64,000 bases of DNA from Metabacillus schmidteae (GCF_903166545.1 NZ_CAESCH010000001.1:3042001-3106000); one strand, 5' to 3'. Shown: positions 19,868 through 28,615, counted from the stretch's first letter. The notes: a model not told the origin generated them from the letters alone. Numbers and translations are program-made.

Positions 19868-19905
19868 ATGATCCAACCTCTAGTTTTTTTATAGAATTCT
19901 CTCTA

Positions 19906-20352
19906 TTAAATTGCATTTGTAAGTTTTAGGACGAGCTGTGAAATGACTAAAGAACCAACGTACGTACTTGTTATCACAACCAGAGCGATAACAATCATTT
20001 TCCAGCCTTGTTTTCTAAATAAGTGAAAACTTGCCCCAATAGAAATCCCAGCTAATGCACCTACAATCGTAAGAGGAGCTTTAAATTCAATTACACTTGT
20101 TGATTCTGTGACTAGATCACCTATCGGAGAGATAGGCGAAGCGAATAATAAACCTAATAATGAACATAAAAGAATAACTGGCACTTTCAATGGAATGACC
20201 TTTGATAATAATACCGCGATGAGAGCAATGCCACATAAAATCAGAACTCCAGTTAAAGAATCAAAGACGGATACATCGTACCCTATTAGATTAGAAGTGA
20301 TAATGGCAATGGCAACAAAAACTAATACAGCAACCCATTCCTTCATCTTCAT
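19906..20352 (-). CDS. Small membrane partner of the DUF3100 protein
   Basis: A 148-aa protein with four to five hydrophobic helices, for example LIALIAVLLSKVIPLKVPVI, here AVLLSKVIPLKVPVI, and GALAGISIGASFHLF. The start overlaps the stop of the upstream DUF3100 gene by 4 bases (ATGA), which indicates coupled translation and probably a two-part membrane complex. I know of no assigned function; it is likely part of a permease for the amidohydrolase substrate. Confidence 0.7.
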   Translation of the reverse strand: MKMKEWVAVLVFVAIAIITSNLIGYDVSVFDSLTGVLILCGIALIAVLLSKVIPLKVPVILLCSLLGLLFASPISPIGDLVTESTSVIEFKAPLTIVGALAGISIGASFHLFRKQGWKMIVIALVVITSTYVGSLVISQLVLKLTNAI

Positions 20353-21203
20353 CCTATTTCCCTCTCTTCGTTGTTCGACATGTCTGTTTTGGATTTTCTA
20401 CTTCTACCTATTTTGGGTTCTAAAACGCTATAAAGCTTGTTTGCAAGAGGCAATGCAATGAATAACGCAGCGTAGATACCGGTTAATCCTGTCAGCATAT
20501 CACTTGCCCCACCAAGCATTAAGATTTCTTCAGCGAATGAAGGATACATATGAGCCAAGCTGGCAGTAGCAGAAGCCATCATGATTCCTGAACCCACACC
20601 TGATGCCATTCCTAACGCATATGGATGAAATAACCCTGTTGATGCGACTAAAGTAGCTAAAAAACCCATGTAGATGGTTCCAATTAACCCGCCAATGATA
20701 TAGACAGATAACGTTCCTCTCATTTCAGGTGACGATGGACCATATAGATTGCTTATTAAGGCTAGATTCGTTTCCCTATCAATGGAGTGTGCTGCACCTA
20801 CAGCTTCCCTTTTCAACCCAAGAAAAAGTGCTAATGGCAAAGCAATAAACACGGTAGCAATATTTCCCAGTTCCTGAAGTAATAAAGCCGGTCCAACCTC
20901 AAGAAGTTTCGGGATATTGCCTCCCCCTAGAATTCCAAGCTTCACAATAAAAGGAGCAATGGCCACTAAAACTAAAGGAGATGCTGCTTTTACCTCTTCC
21001 TTTTTAAAAAATCCTATTAGGTCGGGGCCTAAAATCAAACCAATAATGATCCCATAAAAAATAGGGAATATGTACACCATACCAGGACCAAGCGGAATTG
21101 CGAATGAACCAATCGAATCTGCAATTAACAGAATTAGAAAAGCTACAATATATATCTTGTATTCTTTCTTAAACCTTTTTGAAAGTGAACTATACCCTTC
21201 CAT
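20349..21203 (-). CDS. DUF3100-type integral membrane protein, probable transporter
   Basis: A 284-aa protein with about eight or nine membrane helices. The start (KKEYKIYIVAFLILLIADSI) and the glycine-rich segment GMASGVGSGIMMASATASL, which recalls substrate-binding loops of two-fold transporters, match the DUF3100 pattern as I remember it. It is the first gene of a five-gene operon (pair partner, amidohydrolase, TSUP exporter, GntR). Its position first in a catabolic operon argues for uptake of the substrate. No biochemical function is known to me. Confidence 0.72.
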   Translation of the reverse strand: MEGYSSLSKRFKKEYKIYIVAFLILLIADSIGSFAIPLGPGMVYIFPIFYGIIIGLILGPDLIGFFKKEEVKAASPLVLVAIAPFIVKLGILGGGNIPKLLEVGPALLLQELGNIATVFIALPLALFLGLKREAVGAAHSIDRETNLALISNLYGPSSPEMRGTLSVYIIGGLIGTIYMGFLATLVASTGLFHPYALGMASGVGSGIMMASATASLAHMYPSFAEEILMLGGASDMLTGLTGIYAALFIALPLANKLYSVLEPKIGRSRKSKTDMSNNEEREIG

Positions 21204-21273
21204 AAAACCCCTCCATCAAATAAATAATGATTGCTTTAAACTATTAAAATTTTATATTAGAATACTACCACTA

Positions 21274-21288
21274 ACTTATCTGATAAGT
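21274..21288. promoter_or_regulatory. Perfect palindrome, candidate GntR operator
   Basis: ACTTATC-T-GATAAGT is a perfect 15-base palindrome 70 bp before the DUF3100 gene, in its promoter region. It fits the size of a GntR half-site pair. The 21204-21716 gap holds otherwise only the terminator of yfkO. Confidence 0.5.
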
Positions 21289-21542
21289 AAACAACTTTTG
21301 ACCATTTATTTAAATTTATTCTTTATATCACCATTTATCGTTCTTAAAACACTTAAAAACTTAACGATATTTACTATTTTTATATTAATGTTCATCTTTT
21401 TATTATGAGATCCTTACAAGAATATGTAAACCTGTAGATTCCATTCGGTCTTTTTTACCAATTCCAAAAACTTTTTAATGAGAAATTGGAGCCTACCTAA
21501 TCTGTTTTTAAAGCACCAAGATATAAAACTATAACGAAAAAA

Positions 21543-21567
21543 AAGCCTTTCCCTTTTGGAAAGACTT
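21543..21567 (-). terminator. Terminator of yfkO
   Basis: On the minus strand AAGTCTTTCC pairs with GGAAAGGCTT and is followed by eight T. It lies 150 bp after the yfkO stop. Confidence 0.7.
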
Positions 21568-21716
21568 AAATTTATTGCTGTTAAATTTTAATACAACGGC
21601 GCTCTGTCATCATTTTTATTTCTAAATAGAGCTGAGAAAAACCGGTGTTTGGATTACTAAAATATAATAAAATGTAGTTTATCAATTATTTCACATAAGT
21701 TTTTACTCTCTTATTG

Positions 21717-22391
21717 TTAGTTAATCCACTGTGCAACATCTTCCATAGCTCGTCGCGTTTTCGGACGTACCGGATCTTCTTTGCGATAGCCGAATGCAAC
21801 CATAGCAGATACGGCAAGCTTGCCATCTTCAAGAAGTCCTTCCTTCGCCAAAATCTCATTAACTTTGTCATAACTAAAGCCTTCAATTGGACAAGAGTCA
21901 ATACCGATTTGCGCCGCAGCTGTCATCATATTGCCTAGTGCAATATATGTTTGCTTGCTCGCCCAATCAAACAATGCCCTGTCGTTTTCAAAAAGATGCT
22001 GATCTTCCTCTTGAAAGCTTCTATATCTAGGCTTTAGGGTCTCTAGTAAATCATTAGGCATCTGCTTTACATGCTTTTGCAGCTGCTGCACATACTCAGA
22101 ATCATATCTTACATCTGTACGTGCAAGAATAACTACAAAATGACTTGCAGTCGGCAACTGTCCTTGGGCACCCCATGAAACCTCTCTTAGCTTTTCACGA
22201 AACTCCTTATTTTGCACAACAAGAAATTTCCACGGTTCGTATCCAACCGAACTTGGAGACAGACGGCCTGTTTCTAGAATGAATGTAAAATCTTCATCGG
22301 AAATTTTCTTCGTTGGGTCAAATACCTTAGTTGCATGGCGAAAATTAAATGCAGCAAGGATATTTTGTTTTTTTGCGTCATGATTGCTCAT
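21717..22391 (-). CDS. yfkO: NAD(P)H-dependent nitroreductase YfkO-like
   Basis: A 224-aa FMN-binding nitroreductase closely similar to YfkO of Bacillus subtilis throughout. It reduces nitro- and quinone-type compounds with NAD(P)H in the cytosol. FMN contacts are visible at FRHATKVFD, GRLSPSSVGYEPWKF and ALGNMMTAAAQIGIDSCPIEG. The start follows GAGGATG. Monocistronic with its own terminator. Confidence 0.9.
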   Translation of the reverse strand: MSNHDAKKQNILAAFNFRHATKVFDPTKKISDEDFTFILETGRLSPSSVGYEPWKFLVVQNKEFREKLREVSWGAQGQLPTASHFVVILARTDVRYDSEYVQQLQKHVKQMPNDLLETLKPRYRSFQEEDQHLFENDRALFDWASKQTYIALGNMMTAAAQIGIDSCPIEGFSYDKVNEILAKEGLLEDGKLAVSAMVAFGYRKEDPVRPKTRRAMEDVAQWIN

Positions 22392-22563
22392 GATGAAATC
22401 ATCCTCTTCTTAATAGATTACAAAACATGGTTTGTTCAAGACATATTGTATATAATTTAGCTTACTTTTATCAAAGAATTAGCTCTACCTTTTAAGCTAT
22501 TCCCTCTCCCTCTATAAAAGTTACTTCGCTTCTTTTTCACCCGTCTCGAACCTTCCCCTTGCT

Positions 22564-24327
22564 TCACAATTCATACTTCTTCATTTTAAGATACAGCGTA
22601 TTTCGACTAATCTTCAACATCCTCGCAGCCTTGCTTATATTCCATCCAGAAGATGTTAGTGCTTGGGTGATGGCTTCTTTTTCCGTCTGTCCGAGTGAAG
22701 AAGGTTTATTTTCTATAATGGCTATTTGCCGAGTTTGCTGTTCATACACATCTTCAAAGTGTAAATCATCTGCTTTAATCTCGTTTCCTACGGCCAAAAA
22801 GGAGGCTTGAGTGAGAACACTTATAAGTTCTCTGATGTTTCCCGGCCAATGATAGGCAAGGATTTTTTCCTTTGCTTCATCCGATAACGAGACTGATGAA
22901 TAGTCTAATGTATGGATGAAATGCTCTGCTAATTCAAGGATGTCGGTTCTCTCTCTCAGTGGCGGAAGGGTAATGAAAATTCCTTTAAGCCGGTAGTACA
23001 AGTCCTCTCGAAAGCGTCCTGCTTTCATTTCTTCTCGTAAGTTTTTGTTTGTAGCCGCGATAACCCTTGTGTTAATCGGGATGACTTTTACACCGCCGAC
23101 TCGTGTAACAATACTTTCTTGTAAGACACGGAGTAAAGCTGCTTGGGCCTTTAAGGACATATCGCCAATTTCGTCGAGAAAGATGGTTCCGCCATTTGCT
23201 GCTTCAAATTTGCCTGGAGATCCTTTGATGTTTGCCCCTGTAAATGCCCCTTTTTCGTAGCCAAATAATTCACTTTCGATAAGATTTTCCGGAATCGCGC
23301 TACAGTTTACAGCGACAAATGGTTTCCCGAATCGTGTTCCATGGCTATGTAATGATTGTGCAATAAGTTCCTTTCCTGTTCCACTTTTCCCGTAAATAAT
23401 AACAGGGTAATCAAAAACAGCTGCCTTTGTTATCATATTTCGGACCTTTTCTATTTTGGGACAAGAGCCAATGATATCTGAGGTGCTATATAGTTTTTTT
23501 GCCACCTCGTCCATTTTGTTTGCTTTGTTTAAAGAAACAACTGAGCTGTAAACTTTATGTAATTGATCTGAGATGACCTCAACAGAGTACCCTTTTGCGA
23601 CATGAAACTCATCCCCGATACAATCTTCTCCTAAGATTAAGCGGGCTTTTTGATTGGCACGAATAATCGTATTTTCACGGTCAAGGGTAAGAAGCGGAAC
23701 GGTTGATAAGTTTGATGTTGCCTCAAGTTCTTTTATTGCTAACACATTTTCTTGCTTAGTCTGGTCAAGAAGTAGCCGGGTCTGTATACTTTCGGCGATC
23801 ATCATGGTTAAGGAAATTGTAAAAGGGTGATACCTCTCTTTTTTTGCACTAATATTAATCGCACCAATTAACTCGCCAGTTGGAGAATAAATGGGACTAG
23901 CTGCACAGGTAAGAAAGTGATTTTTTACGTAGAAATGGTGCTCAGCGTGCGTAATGATTGGTTTCTTTTCGTAGATGGCGAGTCCCATCGCATTGGTGCC
24001 TTTTCTTTTTTCAGACCAATTGGAACCAACTGGCAAATAATCGATCGTCTCATTACGATCCAAATGACCTACTTTGTAAATAATGGTTCCATTTCGATCA
24101 ACAATCACCGTGACGAGTCCTTGTGAGTGAATGGCAGGATAAAGGGTTTCTAAAATGAATGTTGCGTGCCGAATCATCGACTGATTTTCAGTTAATACCT
24201 CCTCTAAATCACTACCAGTTAAAATTGAGTCATCCATAGGGTCGAAGGGTGAAAGTCCATAGGTTTGACAACGCTTCCAAGAACGGTCGATTATATCAAC
24301 CCGCTCGACAAGGTTTCCCTGTAGCAT
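22564..24327 (-). CDS. Sigma-54-dependent activator (AcoR-like enhancer-binding protein)
   Basis: A 587-aa activator: GAF sensor (about residues 50-190), PAS-like segment (about 200-260), AAA+ domain (about 285-510) with Walker A GKSGTGKE, the sigma-54-contacting loop GAFTGA and Walker B GGTIFLDEIGD, and a Fis-type helix-turn-helix at the C-terminus (SGWNISKAARMLKISRNTLY). The start follows AAAGGGGG. It is divergent from fdhA, whose upstream region carries a -24/-12 promoter and a long palindrome, so it almost certainly activates fdhA and the MIP gene in response to a small molecule bound by the GAF domain, perhaps formaldehyde or a C1 precursor. Confidence 0.93.
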   Translation of the reverse strand: MLQGNLVERVDIIDRSWKRCQTYGLSPFDPMDDSILTGSDLEEVLTENQSMIRHATFILETLYPAIHSQGLVTVIVDRNGTIIYKVGHLDRNETIDYLPVGSNWSEKRKGTNAMGLAIYEKKPIITHAEHHFYVKNHFLTCAASPIYSPTGELIGAINISAKKERYHPFTISLTMMIAESIQTRLLLDQTKQENVLAIKELEATSNLSTVPLLTLDRENTIIRANQKARLILGEDCIGDEFHVAKGYSVEVISDQLHKVYSSVVSLNKANKMDEVAKKLYSTSDIIGSCPKIEKVRNMITKAAVFDYPVIIYGKSGTGKELIAQSLHSHGTRFGKPFVAVNCSAIPENLIESELFGYEKGAFTGANIKGSPGKFEAANGGTIFLDEIGDMSLKAQAALLRVLQESIVTRVGGVKVIPINTRVIAATNKNLREEMKAGRFREDLYYRLKGIFITLPPLRERTDILELAEHFIHTLDYSSVSLSDEAKEKILAYHWPGNIRELISVLTQASFLAVGNEIKADDLHFEDVYEQQTRQIAIIENKPSSLGQTEKEAITQALTSSGWNISKAARMLKISRNTLYLKMKKYEL

Positions 24328-24404
24328 TTGCTTGTCCCCCTTTAAATAGAAAGGTTTACTCTAATTCTATTATACTACTTGGTAAAATATTTCCAAGTTC
24401 AAAT

Positions 24405-24438
24405 GAACAACTGTCCTAAAATAGGACAGTTATTGTTC
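24405..24438. promoter_or_regulatory. 34-bp palindrome, upstream activating site for the sigma-54 activator
   Basis: CTGTCCTA-AAA-TAGGACAG is a perfect inner palindrome, and GAACAA/TTGTTC extend it outward with one unpaired base. It ends 64 bp before the -24 element, a usual distance for an enhancer-binding protein, and lies between the divergent genes. Confidence 0.7.
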
Positions 24439-24502
24439 AGAAAATTAGCAGGTTTAATACCCACTCATCATAAAAAGTGGCTCTAAATAAAAGTTTGGAT
24501 CT

Positions 24503-24518
24503 TGGCACGCTTCTTGCA
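24503..24518 (+). promoter_or_regulatory. Sigma-54 (-24/-12) promoter of fdhA
   Basis: TGGCAC-GCTTC-TTGCA fits the sigma-54 consensus TGGCACNNNNNTTGCW exactly, with GG at 24504-24505 and GC at 24516-24517 (12-base step). Translation starts about 50 bases later after GAGGGGG. Confidence 0.88.
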
Positions 24519-24565
24519 ATTTGTAAAGTGTACTACCTAACATTTATCTTGAGGGGGAATTGCAA

Positions 24566-25780
24566 ATGAGTGGAAACAGAGCAGTCGCGTATATAAAACC
24601 AGGTAAGGTGGAAATACAGGATATAGGTTATCCCGATTTAGTGTTAAGAGATGGCCCTGGTGTTAATCCACTAAATGTTGGTCGCAAATGTAACCATGGT
24701 GTCATTTTAAAAGTTGTCACAACGAATATTTGTGGAAGCGATCAACATATGGTGCGCGGAAGAACGACTGCTCCAACCGGACTTATTCTTGGCCATGAAA
24801 TTACAGGTGAAGTTATTGAAGTTGGAAGTGATGTTGAGTTCATTAAAAAAGGCGACCTCGTATCTGTGCCTTTTAATATTGCTTGTGGACGCTGTCGCAG
24901 CTGTAAAGAGCGTGATACTCATATATGTGAAAATGTAAATCCTGATCGTCCGGGTTCAGCCTATGGCTATGTTGATATGGGCGGATGGGTTGGAGGTCAG
25001 TCAGAATATGTTATGGTTCCATATGCTGATTTTCAGTTATTAAAATTCCCGGATAAAGACCAGGCAATGGAAAAGATTAAAGATTTAACCATGCTCTCAG
25101 ATATTTTTCCAACAGGTTATCACGGTGCAGTCAGTGCTGGAGTTAAACCAGGTTCGACGGTTTATATTGCTGGAGCAGGTCCAGTTGGATTAGCAGCAGC
25201 ACACTCAGCTCAATTACTCGGTGCGGCTGTTGTCATCGTCGGTGACCTGAACGCGGAGCGTCTACAACAAGCAAAAAGCTTTGGATGTGAAACAGTAAAT
25301 CTTCGTGAACATCCGGATCTTGGTGAGCAAATTGAACAAATTTTAGGGGTTCCTGAAGTCGACTGTGCCGTTGACTGCGTGGGATTTGAAGCATCAGGAC
25401 ATGGAGCAAATGCAGGAGAAGCGCCGGCAACCGTACTTAATTCAATTATGACCGTAACACGTGCCGGCGGGAGACTTGGTATTCCAGGGCTTTATGTAAC
25501 AGGTGATCCTGGTGGAATTGATGAAGATGCACAAATTGGGACATTAAAGGTACGCCTTGGCCTTGGTTGGGCAAAAGCCCATACCTTTGTAACCGGACAA
25601 ACACCTGTTATGAAATACCACCGTGACTTAATGGCAGCGATTTTAAGTGGAAGAGCACAAATTGCGAAAGCTGTTAATGCAACGGTTATTACTTTAGATG
25701 ATGCGCCAAAAGGATATCAAGAGTTTGATCAAGGTGCAGCGAGAAAGTTTGTCATTGACCCGCATGGACTTGTAAAATAG
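24566..25780 (+). CDS. fdhA: Glutathione-independent formaldehyde dehydrogenase (zinc ADH family)
   Basis: A 404-aa medium-chain dehydrogenase close to FdhA of Pseudomonas putida over the full length. That enzyme oxidises formaldehyde (or dismutates aldehydes) with NAD and needs no glutathione. Catalytic zinc ligands lie in NICGSDQHM and GHEITGEV; the structural zinc cysteines are CGRCRSCKERDTHIC; the NAD fold has GAGPVGLAAA. The family-specific long insert with YGYVDMGGWVGGQSEY is present. The start at 24566 follows GAGGGGG, two codons after an in-frame TTG. It is transcribed from a sigma-54 promoter and followed 12 bases later by the MIP channel gene. Confidence 0.92.
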   Translation: MSGNRAVAYIKPGKVEIQDIGYPDLVLRDGPGVNPLNVGRKCNHGVILKVVTTNICGSDQHMVRGRTTAPTGLILGHEITGEVIEVGSDVEFIKKGDLVSVPFNIACGRCRSCKERDTHICENVNPDRPGSAYGYVDMGGWVGGQSEYVMVPYADFQLLKFPDKDQAMEKIKDLTMLSDIFPTGYHGAVSAGVKPGSTVYIAGAGPVGLAAAHSAQLLGAAVVIVGDLNAERLQQAKSFGCETVNLREHPDLGEQIEQILGVPEVDCAVDCVGFEASGHGANAGEAPATVLNSIMTVTRAGGRLGIPGLYVTGDPGGIDEDAQIGTLKVRLGLGWAKAHTFVTGQTPVMKYHRDLMAAILSGRAQIAKAVNATVITLDDAPKGYQEFDQGAARKFVIDPHGLVK

Positions 25781-25792
25781 AGGAGGTCTGTC

Positions 25793-26551
25793 ATGGAACC
25801 CCCAGTTCTGTTCAAACGATGTGTAGCTGAAGGTATTGGAACTGCTTTACTCGTACTCATTGGTGCTGGAACAGCGGCGTTTAATGGGGTCATTACAGCA
25901 AGTAATAATGCGGCGGCGACGCTTGCGGATATCGGCGTTATAAGTGTTGCCTTTGCGATTGTCGTCATGGCGATGATTTTTACAATTGGAAGAATCTCTG
26001 GTTGTCATATTAATCCTGCCGTTACGATTGGTTTAGCCGTCACCGGTCACTTTGCTTGGAAAGACGTCCCCGCGTACATCATCTCTCAGTGTGTTGGCGG
26101 TATCATCGGTGCAATGGGAATTGTTGCTGTTCTTGGAATGGATGGTATCCATCTTGGTGGGTTAGGTGCAACTTCACTTGGTTCAAGTACGGGCTATGTA
26201 CAAGGCATAGTTGTGGAAGCGATTGCAGCATTTGTACTTATGTTTGTAATTATGGGAATTGCTGTTGATTCAGAAGCCCCGGGAAACTGGGCAGGACTTG
26301 TGATTGGATTGACGGTAGGAGGAATTATCATGTTAACGGCTGGGGCAACTGGTGCTTCGTTTAACCCCGCTCGGACTTTTGGTCCCTATGTGATGAATAG
26401 TTTAGCAGGTGGTACGATCAGCTGGGCACAGTTTCCAGTTTATGTGATTGGACCGATTATCGGTGCGATAGGCGGAGCAGTTGCATATAAAGGATTAACA
26501 AAAACAAAGAAGCAGGTCACGGGGTCTGACCCCCACTCTGTTAAAGTGTGA
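25793..26551 (+). CDS. MIP-family channel (aquaporin/GlpF-like)
   Basis: A 252-aa six-helix membrane channel with both pore motifs: CHINPAVT and ASFNPARTFGP. Family members pass water, glycerol or small uncharged solutes. It follows fdhA by 12 bases with a GAGGAGG site, so it is co-transcribed from the sigma-54 promoter; it could admit small neutral aldehydes, alcohols or hydrates, which is inference. The last residues (VTGSDPHSVKV) are encoded by an intergenic repeat (GGGGTCTGACCCC), so the tail is recently acquired and probably not functional. Confidence 0.85.
   Translation: MEPPVLFKRCVAEGIGTALLVLIGAGTAAFNGVITASNNAAATLADIGVISVAFAIVVMAMIFTIGRISGCHINPAVTIGLAVTGHFAWKDVPAYIISQCVGGIIGAMGIVAVLGMDGIHLGGLGATSLGSSTGYVQGIVVEAIAAFVLMFVIMGIAVDSEAPGNWAGLVIGLTVGGIIMLTAGATGASFNPARTFGPYVMNSLAGGTISWAQFPVYVIGPIIGAIGGAVAYKGLTKTKKQVTGSDPHSVKV
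26522..26535. repeat. GGGGTCTGACCCC intergenic repeat inside the MIP reading frame
   Basis: GGGGTCTGACCCC is a near-perfect hairpin unit that recurs between genes of Bacillus. Here it and the following CACTCTGTTAAAG supply the final codons of the MIP gene. Confidence 0.5.
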
Positions 26552-26666
26552 AGAGTTAAATTGTTTGAGAAGTGTGGGGCGGTTCGATACCCTTTATAAT
26601 TAGCCGATTTTAGTAAAGAACAAAATTCAGGTTCAAAACTTAAATCAAATTAATTTTAATACTTAT

Positions 26667-26693
26667 GGGGAAAACCGTTGATTGGTTCTCCCC
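26667..26693 (+). terminator. Terminator-like hairpin after the fdhA-MIP operon
   Basis: GGGGAAAACC pairs with GGTTCTCCCC (one mismatch) across GTTGATT, followed by TTATTAATT. Confidence 0.55.
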
Positions 26694-26723
26694 TTATTAA
26701 TTACGATACTTTTCTATCAGTTT

Positions 26724-26858
26724 TTACTTCACTAATAACTTCTCAATATCCCCTGCTATATCTTCCGGCTTCGTAGTCGGTGTGAATCGTTTTAAAACAG
26801 GGATCCATTTATTTTGCAGGCCTGTTCTGTTTGTTATTTTATGGTAACTAGAAAACAT
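26724..26858 (-). pseudogene. 44-codon fragment of an unidentified gene
   Basis: The frame starts ATG four bases after the stop of the DesR-like gene, reads MFSSYHKITNRTGLQNKW and ends KPEDIAGDIEKLLVK. Its amino-acid make-up looks like the C-terminus of a larger soluble protein, and no long frame continues upstream. I do not recognise the family. Either a decayed remnant or a small protein translated from AGGTTAGGAAA. Confidence 0.4.
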
Positions 26859-26862
26859 TTTC

Positions 26863-27405
26863 CTAACCTGTCTGTAACTTTATTTTATCAATAATTGCTG
26901 AAAAATAATTCCTCACAGATCCCTTTTTGTTTCTAGGTCCATTAGAGGTTTTATCTATAGTTTGACCATCGTCAAACAGTTCTAACACTTCAGTTCCAAG
27001 TCTGCTATCTCTTGAAACATCCATTAGTTCGGGGGAGTAAATTTGTTTTCCATCCATAATGCTTCGGATCGAGCAGATTAACTCCTTGCTTGGATTATCC
27101 TTCAATAAATAACCATTTACACAAGCTTTTAGTGCACGGTCTACATAACCATTCCTAGCAAATGTTGTTAAAATGATTACCTTGCATCCAGCTGGCATTA
27201 ATGCTTCAGCTGCCTCAAGTCCGCTCATTTTAGGCATCTCTATATCCATGATACAAACATCAGGCTGCAATCGGGACACAAGAGTAACAGCCTCTTCCCC
27301 ATTCCTAGCCCGACCAACCACTTCCATATCCTCTTCCAAATTAAGAAGGGAACCTATTACCCCTAACAGCATCTCCTGATCCTCAGCAATGACAATTCGA
27401 ATCAT
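26863..27405 (-). pseudogene. DesR-like response regulator with decayed, truncated DNA-binding domain
   Basis: The receiver domain (residues 1-120) is a good DesR match: IAEDQEMLLGVIGSLLNLE, phospho-acceptor in PDVCIMDIEMPKMSG, ILTTFARNGYVDRALKA. The C-terminal LuxR-type helix-turn-helix is damaged: where DesR has a KEIA-x-ELSI-type recognition helix, this protein reads QTIDKTSNGPRNKKGSVRNY, and it stops after KIKLQTG, about 25 residues early. Length of 180 aa compares with about 199 for DesR. No DesK kinase gene is adjacent. It probably cannot bind DNA normally. It lies downstream of des on the same strand, separated by a hairpin. Confidence 0.7.
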
Positions 27406-27444
27406 TTTAGTTCTCTCCTTCTGAAAGCTACTGTTAAACAGAAA

Positions 27445-27465
27445 CTCCCCATAAATAATGGGGAG
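27445..27465 (-). terminator. Hairpin between des and the DesR-like gene
   Basis: CTCCCCAT and ATGGGGAG form a perfect 8-bp stem with a 5-base loop, 15 bases after the des stop; TTTCTGTTT follows on the minus strand. It would end or attenuate des transcription. Confidence 0.6.
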
Positions 27466-27480
27466 CTCTATTTAGTAAAG

Positions 27481-28512
27481 TTACAATTCAGGTTTTATTT
27501 GAACCGAAACTCTTTTTTTAGCTAACTCTTTAACGTCTTTAAAGCTTACGAAATTCTTAGTTTTTTCATCCCATAAACGGAAACGGAGCGATTTTAAACT
27601 TGTAGTAAGTGTAATTGTTGGTACGTTTTGTAAGGGAGGTGTGTTATTATGTGCTTCTTCTAATTTATAGTTTGGGACTCTAGGGCTTAAATGATGAACA
27701 TGGTGATAACCAATATTCCCCGTCAAGAATTGAATAAATTTTGGAAGCTTATAGAAGGAACTTCCCTCCACAGCTGCCTTTACATATTCCCATTCTTTAT
27801 TTTCCTCAAAATAAGAATCTTCAAAAGTATGCTGAACGTAAAACAGCCAAATGCCTAGTGACCCTGATAGCAAGAAAATAGATCCTTGTACTAAAAGCAC
27901 CGACTGCCATCCTACTGTCAAGCAGAGAATTCCAATTAATGCAACCAATAAAACGTTCGTCAAATAAGTATTCAAGCGTTCCTTCCTTCTGGCCCCTTTG
28001 CGATTAAATCTATTTTTTAGAAGGAAAACATAGATTGGCCCCAATCCAAACATCACGAAAGGATTACGATAAAAACGATATGCTAAACGAAGTCTTAGCG
28101 GTGCTGCCAAATACTCATCCACTGTAAGTGTCCAAATATCTCCTGTACCACGCTTATCCAGATTACCACTTGTAGCGTGATGAATAGAATGCTCATGCCC
28201 CCATTGATCAAACGGGAATAAAGTTAAAACACCCATAGCTGTTCCAACTATTCGATTGACGCGACGGCTTTTAAAAAAGGAATGATGGGTGCAATCATGA
28301 AAAATAATAAAGACTCTTACCAGAAACCCAGCTGCTAACACTATTGGCACTAATGCTAACCAATAAGAAACGGACAGACATATATAGGCAAGATACCATA
28401 ATGTAATAAATGGAACGATTGTATTGGTAATCTGCCATGTACTTTTCATTGTTGTTGTTTTTTCAAATGGAGCAACTTGTTTTCTTAAAGTTTTTGTATT
28501 TTGTAAGTTCAT
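27481..28512 (-). CDS. des: Acyl-lipid fatty acid desaturase Des
   Basis: A 343-aa membrane enzyme closely similar to the Bacillus subtilis delta-5 desaturase, which puts double bonds in membrane phospholipid acyl chains at low temperature. The three di-iron histidine boxes are intact: HDCTHH, HSIHH and HHVHH. Four main membrane helices surround them. Usually Des is controlled by DesK/DesR; here only a damaged DesR-like gene follows. A strong inverted repeat lies in the upstream region. It is divergent from dbpA, itself a candidate cold-response helicase. Confidence 0.92.
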   Translation of the reverse strand: MNLQNTKTLRKQVAPFEKTTTMKSTWQITNTIVPFITLWYLAYICLSVSYWLALVPIVLAAGFLVRVFIIFHDCTHHSFFKSRRVNRIVGTAMGVLTLFPFDQWGHEHSIHHATSGNLDKRGTGDIWTLTVDEYLAAPLRLRLAYRFYRNPFVMFGLGPIYVFLLKNRFNRKGARRKERLNTYLTNVLLVALIGILCLTVGWQSVLLVQGSIFLLSGSLGIWLFYVQHTFEDSYFEENKEWEYVKAAVEGSSFYKLPKFIQFLTGNIGYHHVHHLSPRVPNYKLEEAHNNTPPLQNVPTITLTTSLKSLRFRLWDEKTKNFVSFKDVKELAKKRVSVQIKPEL

Positions 28513-28586
28513 TATATTTGAAGTTTCCTTCCTTGTTATGTGTGATTAAGTGAATTATAAACGAAAAATAATGGACTTGTTAGTAG

Positions 28587-28615
28587 CATGTATCATGTAC
28601 ATGGTATGATACATG
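28587..28615. promoter_or_regulatory. Inverted repeat between des and dbpA
   Basis: CATGTATCAT and ATGATACATG are perfect 10-base arms around nine bases. It lies 75 bp before the des start and is a candidate regulator site, possibly a former DesR operator; the match to a DesR consensus was not checked. Confidence 0.45.

Noticed and set aside
26863..27405. A single frameshift as the cause of the bad DesR-like HTH
   Set aside because: Reading the other frames across the HTH did not restore a DesR-like helix; the alignment keeps its length, so substitutions plus an early stop explain it better.
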